DNA from: Duganella alba
Lineage (GTDB): Bacteria; Pseudomonadota; Gammaproteobacteria; Burkholderiales; Burkholderiaceae_D
Direction: 5' to 3'
NCBI RefSeq assembly: GCF_009674495.1
Contig: NZ_WKJN01000027.1
Coordinates: forward strand, 1 to 64,000
DNA: 64,000 bases
Both the position numbers and the translations under genes were made by a program. The notes beneath the pieces are model-generated. The model did no database searches and was not told the DNA's origin. It was given only the letters and a program-made list of their open reading frames with translations. This document shows positions 15,950 to 23,469 of the stretch, piece after piece. Within the stretch, counting starts at the first letter, position 1. Each line of letters begins with the position of its first letter.

Positions 15950-16636
15950 ATGGCACAAACTGTTCCGCAAATTTCGCTAGGTATAGTGCACGGCAATCAT
16001 TCAGAAGTTGAGGTTGCTCTATCTGAATTCACCGAGCAAAAAATCGGTCGATCAAACGTTTTTGGGTTGGCTGGACCGAACGATTTGGTGCAGATCATTG
16101 CTGATATCCCAGGGTGGAAGATTATCGGCGGAGCTGTAGCTACGGTCTATTTTAAAGCGCTAATCGGTGAGATCGCGAAGGACCACTGGAAAGAATACGG
16201 CCCTAAAATAAAGGAGGTACCGGCAGCACTGCAAGCTAAATTTGTTCGGTTGGCCAATGCTCTTAAGAGGGAGAGCGATAACGAATGGCCTGTTTCGATA
16301 GGGCTGACCGAACCAGTGTTTTGCATGCACGACAGAAGTGACCGCGTATCGCTTCATGATTTATCGCCGGAGGAGCTGGCTCGCAACCTCTTTATTTTTT
16401 CGCACTGCGCGCAGCCCGTCTCTGAGTGGCTATCTGGGGTCTATGCTGTTCAAAAACAAAAATACGAGGTTTCAGTAACTATGCAAATCACAGGGCGCAT
16501 TCCAGGAGAGTCGCTTGGAACACTCATAGTGGAGTTGCACCCGGCGAGGGATATAGACCTGCGCAATTATGGAGGCGTGTCCAGACGTGTTTACGATCAG
16601 TATGGAAAAATCATAGAAGAAACGCGTGTTAGCTGA
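15950..16636 (+). CDS. Orphan protein of unknown function, accessory AT-rich gene
   Basis: I do not recognise this 228-residue protein. It has no signal peptide; one moderately hydrophobic stretch (PGWKIIGGAVATVYFKALIG, near residue 55) might insert in a membrane. A glutamine/lysine-rich C-terminus follows strands such as KYEVSVTMQITGRI and LGTLIVELHPARDI. Base and codon use are clearly more AT-rich than the neighbours. GAGG lies about 8 nt before the ATG at 15950; an in-frame ATG at 15917 has no ribosome site. The gene stands alone between tRNA-Ser and a second tRNA-Ser 3'-end-like sequence at 16.9 kb, so it looks like the cargo of a small insertion. A toxin, immunity or phage-related role is possible but nothing shows it. 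Confidence 0.7.
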   Translation: MAQTVPQISLGIVHGNHSEVEVALSEFTEQKIGRSNVFGLAGPNDLVQIIADIPGWKIIGGAVATVYFKALIGEIAKDHWKEYGPKIKEVPAALQAKFVRLANALKRESDNEWPVSIGLTEPVFCMHDRSDRVSLHDLSPEELARNLFIFSHCAQPVSEWLSGVYAVQKQKYEVSVTMQITGRIPGESLGTLIVELHPARDIDLRNYGGVSRRVYDQYGKIIEETRVS

Positions 16637-16905
16637 TCCAGTATCGGATGTGTGTGCCTAACATTTACACGAACTTGCAGGGCAGACGCCATTATCGTGC
16701 AAGCAATTCGAGCAAGAATGTCATCTTCATGCCAGTGCGGTCCTCATAGGCCGCATGATTGCTCATTTAATGCGGGGTCGATTCCGCCGCCTGAAGACGA
16801 GGCCACGGTGGCCGGTGGGCGTGGTATTTTGGATGTGGGTGCGAAAGTAGGTACGAATTGTGGTGCTGACCTTGAAGCCAGCATGGATGGTAGTGGTGTG
16901 CATTA

Positions 16906-16982
16906 CACCGCTTGCGCCAAAAAAATGCAAAAGCCGCCCATTGGGCGGTTTTTGCATTTTTGGACGGAAACGGTGAGTTCGA
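16906..16982. repeat. tRNA-Ser 3'-end-like sequence, possible attachment-site remnant
   Basis: CACCGCTTGCGCCAA at 16906-16920 matches tRNA-Ser 15394-15408 at 14 of 15 bases. As at the tRNA itself, it is followed by a hairpin with a CCGCC/GGCGG core and then by a degenerate inverted tRNA 3' end (TTGGACGGAAACGGTGAG, 16960-16977). The segment between the two copies is AT-rich and holds the orphan gene, as expected for DNA inserted at a tRNA gene. Confidence 0.6.
16921..16961. terminator. Long hairpin with A/T-rich base, bidirectional terminator-like
   Basis: 16921-16940 pairs with 16942-16961 over about 20 bp with one G-T pair: CCGCC/GGCGG core and a TGCAAA/TTTGCA plus A/T base. It would end transcription from either side, including the orphan gene. 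Confidence 0.6.
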
Positions 16983-17417
16983 TGGGGGCATCTAGCGCCG
17001 AAGTTCGCGTGTTCTTTTCCATTTATTAAAATCATTCCGATAATAAAAAATAGAATGAAAATTTCTAATAAAAAGTTCTATTCTCTTTAATAAAAAATTC
17101 TCTGAAATAAGATTGGCTTTGCCATTTTCTCATTAATGGTAAGAATCTCCACGTTCAAAAAATACTTCCTTCGCCTACTCTCCGTAAGGCTACTTCTTTA
17201 ACGTCCGTTTTCCTCCCTGATGGCATGTTGCTTGCTGTACTGCGCGTGAATTAATAACAAAGTTAAACCGCGTATTTGTCCAAGACGGTTTCACGCCAGA
17301 GCACGTAAGAAAGCACCAGCTGTTTGATCCGGCACGATGTATTGATCTCTTTCGTGCGAATTCCTGTTTTGCCGGATTAAACAAGGCTGGATTGAAGCAA
17401 CATCAGAAGGAGTAGAA
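16983..17417. other. AT-rich intergenic region before the decaheme cytochrome gene
   Basis: No gene is seen. 17030-17160 is very AT-rich (repeated AATAAAAA and TTCT runs). It must contain the promoter of the mtrA-mtrB pair and could bind nucleoid proteins. I could not fix -10/-35 boxes with confidence. Confidence 0.4.
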
Positions 17418-18371
17418 ATGAATTTGTTGAAGCAAGTCCTTATTAAATTGGCAGTCGTCGCCGGCTTGGCGGCGATCATGCCGGCCTACGCGGCTGACAC
17501 GCCCACACTCGGTACGGACAAAGACCTGGTGCTCAGGGGCGATGCCAGGTGCACGCAATGCCACGACGAGAGCGACAGCCCGAAACTGCTCTCCATCGGC
17601 AAAACCAAGCACGGCACCAAGGCCGATGGCCGGACGCCGACCTGCACCAGCTGCCACGGCGCCAGCGATGAGCATGTGAACAACAAAGGCGGCAGTTCCA
17701 ACCGTCCGAAGCCGAGTGTGGTCTTCGGCGAAAAAACCAAAACCCCCGCCAGCGAACGCAATGCCGCCTGTCTGGCCTGCCATAGCGGCAGCAACCGCAT
17801 GTTCTGGCCCGGCAGCATCCACGACCAGCAGGCGGTGGCCTGCACTTCCTGCCACCAGATCCACACGGCGCACGACAAGGTGCGCGACCGCGTCACCCAG
17901 CAGGAAAAATGCTTTACCTGCCACAAGGATAAGCGGGCCGAAGTCAATCGCCCATCGCGTCACGCCGTCAAGGAAGGCAAGGTCACCTGCTCCGATTGCC
18001 ACAACCCGCATGGCTCGGCCGGCACCAAGCTGATGGTGCGCGACACCGTGGTCGACACCTGCTACACCTGCCACGCCGACAAGCGCGGCCCCTTCCTCTG
18101 GAGCCACCAGCCGGTCAACGAGGATTGCAGCATCTGCCATAACCCGCATGGCTCGACCACGCCGAAGATGCTCAAGCAACGCATGCCGTTCCTCTGCCAG
18201 GAATGCCATGAGCCTGGCTCCCATCAAGGCCTGGCCGCGTCGGTGGACCCGAAAGCGCCGCTGATTCAGCGCGAAGCCACGGGCGGGCGGTCCTGTGTGA
18301 ACTGCCACACCACCATCCACGGTGGCAACAGCCCCGCGAACAGCAGCATGGTTCGCTCGTTGACGCACTAA
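17418..18371 (+). CDS. mtrA: Decaheme c-type cytochrome, MtrA/PioA/DmsE type
   Basis: After a signal peptide (1-26, AYA) the 317-residue protein has ten CxxCH haem-binding motifs (CTQCH, CTSCH, CLACH, CTSCH, CFTCH, CSDCH, CYTCH, CSICH, CQECH, CVNCH), the number and spacing of MtrA, MtoA, PioA and DmsE. These periplasmic haem wires sit inside an outer-membrane barrel and carry electrons across it, either outwards to minerals or an extracellular oxidase/reductase, or inwards from Fe(II). AAGGAG lies 6 nt before the ATG. The MtrB-type porin follows after 13 bp. No outer-surface cytochrome (MtrC/OmcA) and no inner-membrane quinol oxidase (CymA) lies in the window, so the direction of electron flow is open. 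The symbol is by family likeness only. Confidence 0.9.
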   Translation: MNLLKQVLIKLAVVAGLAAIMPAYAADTPTLGTDKDLVLRGDARCTQCHDESDSPKLLSIGKTKHGTKADGRTPTCTSCHGASDEHVNNKGGSSNRPKPSVVFGEKTKTPASERNAACLACHSGSNRMFWPGSIHDQQAVACTSCHQIHTAHDKVRDRVTQQEKCFTCHKDKRAEVNRPSRHAVKEGKVTCSDCHNPHGSAGTKLMVRDTVVDTCYTCHADKRGPFLWSHQPVNEDCSICHNPHGSTTPKMLKQRMPFLCQECHEPGSHQGLAASVDPKAPLIQREATGGRSCVNCHTTIHGGNSPANSSMVRSLTH

Positions 18372-18384
18372 AGGACCGCACATC

Positions 18385-20463
18385 ATGAAAACCAACTATG
18401 CATTCAATCTTCCATTGACCGCAGTGGCCGCCGGCTTGCTGCTGGCGTTTGGCCCGGCGTCCGCCCAGGATGCCGACGAGGTGGCCAAACTGATCCGTCC
18501 TGAAAGCAGCGTCAGCGTGGGCGCCGCGAACGTCAATGGCACCGCCCGCCGCTTCGGCGAGTACACCGGCCAGAACACCAGCGGCGGCTATTTCATCGGC
18601 GACGCCGACATCAAGACGCGCGACGATGCCAGCGGCACCTGGTGGCGTCTCAACGCACGCAACCTCGGCCTGGACAACCGCGAGATCCGCGTCGAATACG
18701 AGAAGCAGGGCGATCTGGCCGTGTTCCTCGAATACGGGGAGCTGACGCATTACGATCCCATGACCTTCAGCACGGCGTTGGGCGGCGCCGGCACCTACCA
18801 GCAAACCGTCAACACGGTGACCAGTCCCACCACCCTGTATGACTCGCAGATCACCCGCAAAAACACCAAGCTGGGCTTCGACAAGGTGCTGGACAAGGGC
18901 TTGAGCGTGCAGGTGCGCTTGCGCAACGAGGACAAGCAGGGCAGCCGCAACACGGGCTTCTATGATGTCGGCTCGCATCTGTCGTTCCTGACTGAGCCGC
19001 TGAACCAGAAAACCCGGGAAATCGAGGCCACCATCAACTACGCGGGGCAGAACCTGCTGCTGTCGGCCGGCTACCTCGGCTCGTTTTTCACCAACGACAG
19101 CGACCATTACAATGTGACCGGCCACGTCGGCGCCTATTCCGCGTCGATCGATCCGAATATGTCGCTGGCGCCGGATAATGAGGCGCACAATGTTTTCGTG
19201 TCGGGCAACTACAGGTTTACGCCGACCACGCGCGGCTTGTTCAAGGTTTCCTATACGCGCGGTTTGCAGAACAACGATTTCTATTCGCCGCTGCGGGCCG
19301 GGCTGCCGGCCACCTCGCTGCAAGGACGGGTGGACACCACGGCGGTGACAATGGGACTGTCGAGCAATCCGAGTTCCCGCCTGGCGCTGAACGCCAACTT
19401 GCGCTACGAAGACCGGCAGGACAAGACGCCGCTGCTGCGCTATTTCACCGGGACGCCGAGCTACACCGGCAGCGGCTACAACAACGACACCTCGCGCCGC
19501 AACGTCTCGGCCAAGCTGGACGGCACATATCGCCTGCCCATGCTGTTCAGCGTTGTCGGCGGCTTGGACTGGACGCAGGTGGACCGCACCTTGCCGGTCG
19601 CCAGATCGCTTGACTGGCACCGCAGCACCGATGAATGGTCGGCGCGGCTGGGACTGCGCCGCTCGCTGGCGGACAACCTGAACGGCAGCGTCAGCGTCGT
19701 CCACAGCAACCGCACCGGCGACGTCTATGCGCCCACCACCACGTACGCGAAAGGCTTCAGCGATTTTTACAGCGGTGCGGCCAATACGCTGACGCCAAGC
19801 TTCATCAACCCGATTCACTGGGCGGACCGCAAGCGCGACAAGGTCAAGGCCAACCTGGACTGGACGCCGCTGGAAGCGCTGTCGGTGCAATTTATAGCGC
19901 AGTCCGCCTGGGACCGATACGGCGCCTACAATGGCTCGCCGGTTGGCAATGACCGGGGCCGGGCGGTGCTGCTGTCGGCCGACGCCAGCTACGCCTTGTC
20001 GGAGGACAGCAACCTGACCGCCTGGATTTCGCAGGACGACACCCACATGCGCCAGAAAACCAATATGGGCTATGTCGGCAACGTCGCGCAGTCGCCGTGG
20101 TCGGCGAATCTCGGCAATCTCGGCAAGTCGATCGGCGTGGGCGCGAATGTCAAGGCGTCGGAGAAACTGCGGTTGAGCGCCGAATACCAGCTGTCGCTCG
20201 ACCGCAACGAGTTCGGCATGCAGGGCAACGGCGTCACCTCGGCGCCTACCATCACCAACCGCCACGCCAGCCTGAAGTTGACCGGCGACTATGCCTACCG
20301 CCCCAATATGGGCGTCAAGGTGCAGTACGTTTACGACCGGTGGCGTTCCAACGATTGGACCTGGTCTGGTGAAAGCCTGTATGGCGATGGCACGACGGCG
20401 AACGTCTATCCCAACCAGAGCGTGAATTACGTTGGCGTCTTTGCGTACTTCAAATGGCTCTAG
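18385..20463 (+). CDS. mtrB: MtrB/PioB-family outer-membrane beta-barrel porin
   Basis: The 692-residue protein has a signal peptide (about 1-28, SAQ) and then alternating aromatic/polar strands across the whole length, ending YVGVFAYFKWL with an aromatic final strand typical of outer-membrane barrels. Size and position directly after a decaheme cytochrome place it in the MtrB/PioB family, which sheathes the MtrA wire. Shewanella MtrB has an N-terminal CxxC; here I see no cysteine anywhere in the translation. AAGGA precedes the ATG. A strong terminator follows at 20475-20504, so the operon is just these two genes. Confidence 0.9.
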   Translation: MKTNYAFNLPLTAVAAGLLLAFGPASAQDADEVAKLIRPESSVSVGAANVNGTARRFGEYTGQNTSGGYFIGDADIKTRDDASGTWWRLNARNLGLDNREIRVEYEKQGDLAVFLEYGELTHYDPMTFSTALGGAGTYQQTVNTVTSPTTLYDSQITRKNTKLGFDKVLDKGLSVQVRLRNEDKQGSRNTGFYDVGSHLSFLTEPLNQKTREIEATINYAGQNLLLSAGYLGSFFTNDSDHYNVTGHVGAYSASIDPNMSLAPDNEAHNVFVSGNYRFTPTTRGLFKVSYTRGLQNNDFYSPLRAGLPATSLQGRVDTTAVTMGLSSNPSSRLALNANLRYEDRQDKTPLLRYFTGTPSYTGSGYNNDTSRRNVSAKLDGTYRLPMLFSVVGGLDWTQVDRTLPVARSLDWHRSTDEWSARLGLRRSLADNLNGSVSVVHSNRTGDVYAPTTTYAKGFSDFYSGAANTLTPSFINPIHWADRKRDKVKANLDWTPLEALSVQFIAQSAWDRYGAYNGSPVGNDRGRAVLLSADASYALSEDSNLTAWISQDDTHMRQKTNMGYVGNVAQSPWSANLGNLGKSIGVGANVKASEKLRLSAEYQLSLDRNEFGMQGNGVTSAPTITNRHASLKLTGDYAYRPNMGVKVQYVYDRWRSNDWTWSGESLYGDGTTANVYPNQSVNYVGVFAYFKWL

Positions 20464-20474
20464 CCTGAGCCTGG

Positions 20475-20504
20475 CGACCCGGCCCTGGCCGGCCGGGTCG
20501 TTTT
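20475..20504 (+). terminator. Rho-independent terminator of the mtrAB pair
   Basis: A 10-bp stem CGACCCGGCC / GGCCGGGTCG (20475-20484, 20491-20500) is followed by TTTT. Confidence 0.85.
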
Positions 20505-20508
20505 CGTC

Positions 20509-20835
20509 CTAGCCGAGCAGCCAGCTCGCCAGGTCCACCGCCAGCTTCAACGCCTTGAACGGCAGCGTCAGGGCGAACCACAGCACGGCCAGGCACTGAT
20601 CGTTGAGCCAGTGCGAAATGCGCACGATGCGCTGTTCGGCAGCGCTGCCGTCGAACAGCAGGCCCATGGGAATGGCCACGAAAAACCCCCAGATTCCCCA
20701 CAGCACCATCATGCCCGGCAGCAGCAGGTAGCCAACCAGCACCGCGTAGCGCAGCCACCAGCCGATCACCACCATGATGCCCAAGGTCAGCAGCACACAG
20801 CTCAGGTACAGCAAACCGTACAGGGCGAAAGTCAT
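20509..20835 (-). CDS. Small multi-pass membrane protein, unknown
   Basis: The 108-residue protein has two or three hydrophobic helices (about 4-28, 32-60 and 80-106) and a short polar loop GSAAEQRIVRISHWLNDQ. I do not recognise the family. GGAG lies 5 nt before the ATG at 20835. It is convergent with mtrB and divergent from the DUF2971-like gene; the tandem TGCGAC-N7-GTCGCA operators lie 44 bp upstream of its start, so it could belong to the same regulon. Confidence 0.65.
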   Translation of the reverse strand: MTFALYGLLYLSCVLLTLGIMVVIGWWLRYAVLVGYLLLPGMMVLWGIWGFFVAIPMGLLFDGSAAEQRIVRISHWLNDQCLAVLWFALTLPFKALKLAVDLASWLLG

Positions 20836-20878
20836 TTGATCTCCATGTGGTCAAGGGAACAGATATTCTCCGGATGCT

Positions 20879-20922
20879 GGCGACACATCATGTCGCAGCG
20901 CGCTGCGACGCGGCTCGTCGCA
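20879..20922. promoter_or_regulatory. Two tandem TGCGAC-N7-GTCGCA operators
   Basis: Site a is 20879-20897 (GGCGAC-N7-GTCGCA, one base off) and site b is 20904-20922 (TGCGAC-N7-GTCGCA, perfect arms). Centres are 25 bp apart. Between them the halves also form an 18-bp palindrome at 20892-20909. They lie between the divergent small membrane gene and the DUF2971-like gene. The same motif recurs at 22422-22440 and 30076-30094. The likely ligand is the WYL regulator encoded at 23470. Confidence 0.75.
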
Positions 20923-20968
20923 ACGCGGCCGTACCATGCCGGCTTCACTGTCGACCGAGGAGCCAGTA

Positions 20969-21901
20969 TTGTTTCATTCCGGGATTTTCCATGAGGTGCG
21001 CGGTAGTCTGGCGCTGCAGCGCGCCGCCTTTGTTGCCGACCAGCGCGCCGACGATGCGGCGCAGGTGCCGCCAACGCTGTTTTACAGCACCGACGCGGCC
21101 GGCCTGCGCGGCGTCATCGCCGGACGCGCGTTGCCGGCGGTGCTGTCCGGCATGAGCAGCATGCACGCCGAGATCGATGCCGGCATGGCGCGGCTGCGCT
21201 CCTTCGTCACGGACCGCCTGGCCCGCCACACCGATGCGGGACGGCGCTTCTTTTGCGAAGAAGTGCTGGCCTATCTGCAGCGCATCGCGCTTGGGAATGC
21301 CACCGGTTACGAAAGCTTTGTATTGCGCCTGCATGCGGGAGTCGCCAATGCCGCCGGTTATCGTCTCGGCCTGTCCACCGCCAGTCTGGAGGTGCGCGGC
21401 GACGCCAGCGCGGCGGGCGGCGCGCTGCGGCTGGCCCGGGCGATTTACAGCCGCGCGCAACAGCAGTCCTTGCTGGAGCGCTGGTGCGCGGCGTGCGAAG
21501 ACAGCTATGTCGACGCATTGGCCTTGTTCGGCGCCGAGCGGCATGACAGTTTTTTGGCCACATGCTGGGATGCGTTTCTCCAGGTCGCCATGGAACTGGT
21601 GGTGCTGTACCGCGACCCGGAACGCGCCGCCGAGCAGGAATGGGTGGCGACCCTGCTTGACCTGCGGCCGTTGTCGGAGCGCGCCAACGACAATGTGCAG
21701 TACGCGCTTGCCGCGAACGCGCTGGTGCCGTATGTGTCGCTGCCGTTGCGCGCGCAAGGTGAAACGCCCGGCCTGTGCCTGCAGCAGATTCTGGTCGATG
21801 CGGCGCTGACCGGTCCGGCGGCGACGGCGGGCGTCTCGGCCTTTTTGCGCCATCACGGCCTGTTTGGCGTGCAGGTGTTCACCGAAGGGAGTACCGCATG
21901 A
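20969..21901 (+). CDS. DUF2971-like protein, unknown function
   Basis: The protein (310 residues from the TTG at 20969) opens with LFYSTDAAGLRGVIAGRAL, which follows the pattern of DUF2971 proteins (aromatic-Tyr-Ser/Thr, then GLxGI), and closes with VPYVSLPL and LQQILVDA, again DUF2971-like. DUF2971 genes are frequent in defence and stress islands, but their activity is not established. The start is a choice: TTG 20969 has GAGGAG 6 nt upstream, while the ATG at 20936 has no ribosome site and sits 13 bp from the operator. The stop overlaps the hydrolase start by 4 bp (ATGA). Two operators lie just upstream. The family call is pattern-based and uncertain; that it is a real gene is safe. Confidence 0.65.
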   Translation: MFHSGIFHEVRGSLALQRAAFVADQRADDAAQVPPTLFYSTDAAGLRGVIAGRALPAVLSGMSSMHAEIDAGMARLRSFVTDRLARHTDAGRRFFCEEVLAYLQRIALGNATGYESFVLRLHAGVANAAGYRLGLSTASLEVRGDASAAGGALRLARAIYSRAQQQSLLERWCAACEDSYVDALALFGAERHDSFLATCWDAFLQVAMELVVLYRDPERAAEQEWVATLLDLRPLSERANDNVQYALAANALVPYVSLPLRAQGETPGLCLQQILVDAALTGPAATAGVSAFLRHHGLFGVQVFTEGSTA

Positions 21902-22431
21902 AGCCGCTCGTGATTTTCTCGCATGGCAAGGAGTCCGGACCGTGGGGCCGCAAAATCCAGGCGCTGGCCGCGCTGGCTTCGGACTGGGGCGCGGAAGTGT
22001 TCAGCGTCGATTATCGGCTGCCGTCGCCGCAGTCCGGCACCTTTCACGCCGAGTGTGAGCGCCGTGTGGCGCAGCTGCTGGCCCATCCGGTGGCGGCGGG
22101 GCGTCCGCTGGTGCTGGTGGGCTCGAGCATGGGCGGCTATGTGTCGGCGCGGGCCAGCGCCACCTTGCGGCCGGCCGGCCTGTTCCTGCTGGCGCCGGCT
22201 TTTTTTCTTGACGCCTACGCCGAGCCGGCGCCCGCGCCGCATGCCGGCCACACCGCGCTGGTGCATGGCTGGGGAGATGACGTGGTGCCGCCGGAACACA
22301 GCATCCGCTACGCGCGCCAACACCGCTGCAGTCTGCACCTGCTCGACGGCGATCATCGCCTCAATGACGCCTTGCCGGCGATCGCGCCGCTGTTCGCCGG
22401 TTTTCTGGCGCGGCTGCCTCCTGCGACATAA
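21898..22431 (+). CDS. Small alpha/beta hydrolase
   Basis: The 177-residue protein has the alpha/beta hydrolase core in compact form: FSHGKESGPWG (oxyanion strand), nucleophile elbow LVGSSMGGY (Ser near 77), an Asp in WGDDVVPPEH and the catalytic His in LDGDHRLND. It resembles the short YqiA/RBBP9-like esterases. Substrate unknown. GGGAG precedes the ATG and translation is coupled to the DUF2971-like gene through a 4-bp overlap. Its stop codon TAA lies inside the next operator (22422-22440). Confidence 0.85.
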   Translation: MKPLVIFSHGKESGPWGRKIQALAALASDWGAEVFSVDYRLPSPQSGTFHAECERRVAQLLAHPVAAGRPLVLVGSSMGGYVSARASATLRPAGLFLLAPAFFLDAYAEPAPAPHAGHTALVHGWGDDVVPPEHSIRYARQHRCSLHLLDGDHRLNDALPAIAPLFAGFLARLPPAT

Positions 22432-22442
22432 TCTGTCGCAGG
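22420..22442. promoter_or_regulatory. TGCGAC-N7-GTCGCA operator before the 5'-nucleotidase/WYL operon
   Basis: Core site 22422-22440 has perfect arms, extended to 9-bp arms CCTGCGACA / TGTCGCAGG with a TAATC spacer. It overlaps the stop codon of the hydrolase and lies 51 bp before the nucleotidase ATG. Confidence 0.78.
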
Positions 22443-22493
22443 GGCGCGTATCGTGGTGACTGTCGGCGCGGTGCCGGCGCCACCGGAGAAAAC

Positions 22494-23432
22494 ATGACGC
22501 AACAAGTACCTGACAAGCTGGTGATCGCGATTTCCTCGCGTGCCCTGTTCGATCTCGACGAGAGCCACCATATTTACGAAACCGACGGCCTGGCCGCCTA
22601 TTGCGCCCACCAGCGCGCGCATGAAAGCGTGCCGCTGGCGCCGGGCGTGGCGTTTCCGCTGGTGCAAAAGCTGCTGGCGCTGAACACGCCCGATCCGCAG
22701 CGGCCTCGCGTGGAAGTGATACTGGTGTCGCGCAACAGCGCCGACACCGGCCTGCGCATATTCAATTCGATCCGCCACAGCGGCCTCGATATCGTGCGCG
22801 CCGCCTTCACCGGCGGCGCCAGTTCGCAGCGCTACCTGGCCGCGTTCGGCGCCCACCTGTTCCTGTCGGCCGACGCCGGCGATGTGCGCGCCGCCATCGA
22901 CGCCGGCTATGCCGCCGCCACCATCCTGCCGTCGTCGGGGCAGGGCGAGGGCGCCGGCGGCCAGCTGCGCATCGCCTTCGATGGCGACGCGGTGCTGTTC
23001 TCCGATGTGTCCGAGCGCATCTACAAGCAACGCGGCCTGGCCGCCTTCGCCGCCAACGAACTGGCCGAAGCCGGCACGCCGCTGCCGGGCGGTCCGTTCA
23101 AGGAATTCCTGGCGGCGCTGCATCGCATCCAGGCCGATTTTCCGCAGGACGCGGCGCCGCTGCGCACCGCCCTCATCACGGCGCGCTCGGCGCCGTCGCA
23201 CGAACGCGCCATCCGCACCCTGCGCGCCTGGAACATCAACATCGACGAAGCGCTGTTCCTGGGCGGCATGCCGAAAGGGCCGTTCCTCAAGGCCTTCGGC
23301 GCCGATATTTTCTTCGACGACCAGCAGGGCCATTGCGATTCCGCGCGCGTCCACGTCGCCACCGGCCATGTGCCGTATGGCGTCGCCAACGAGGCGCCGG
23401 CCAGCCTTCCGTTTTCTGTTGTTTCCCAATAG
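22494..23432 (+). CDS. 5'-nucleotidase (NT5C/PF06189 type)
   Basis: The 312-residue product has the layout of the bacterial cytosolic 5'-nucleotidase family: IAISSRALFDLDESH near the N-terminus (Asp nucleophile region of the HAD fold), VILVSRNSADTGLRIFNSI, then AFDGDAVLFSD and the C-terminal FFDDQQGHCDSA with acidic Mg-binding residues. Such enzymes remove phosphate from nucleoside monophosphates. GGAG stands 6 nt before the ATG. It is the first gene of the operon containing the WYL regulator and is preceded by a perfect operator. Nucleotide-degrading enzymes recur in phage-defence loci, which fits the neighbourhood, though housekeeping nucleotide salvage is equally possible. Confidence 0.85.
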   Translation: MTQQVPDKLVIAISSRALFDLDESHHIYETDGLAAYCAHQRAHESVPLAPGVAFPLVQKLLALNTPDPQRPRVEVILVSRNSADTGLRIFNSIRHSGLDIVRAAFTGGASSQRYLAAFGAHLFLSADAGDVRAAIDAGYAAATILPSSGQGEGAGGQLRIAFDGDAVLFSDVSERIYKQRGLAAFAANELAEAGTPLPGGPFKEFLAALHRIQADFPQDAAPLRTALITARSAPSHERAIRTLRAWNINIDEALFLGGMPKGPFLKAFGADIFFDDQQGHCDSARVHVATGHVPYGVANEAPASLPFSVVSQ

Positions 23433-23469
23433 AATGCGATTACACAGCGCTCACCCGGATCAGACACCG

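Noticed and set aside
16652..17035. Short frames on both strands around the 16.9-kb hairpin
   Set aside because: Their translations (KPPIGRFLHF, KNAKTAQW) come from the hairpin itself; no ribosome site and no family.
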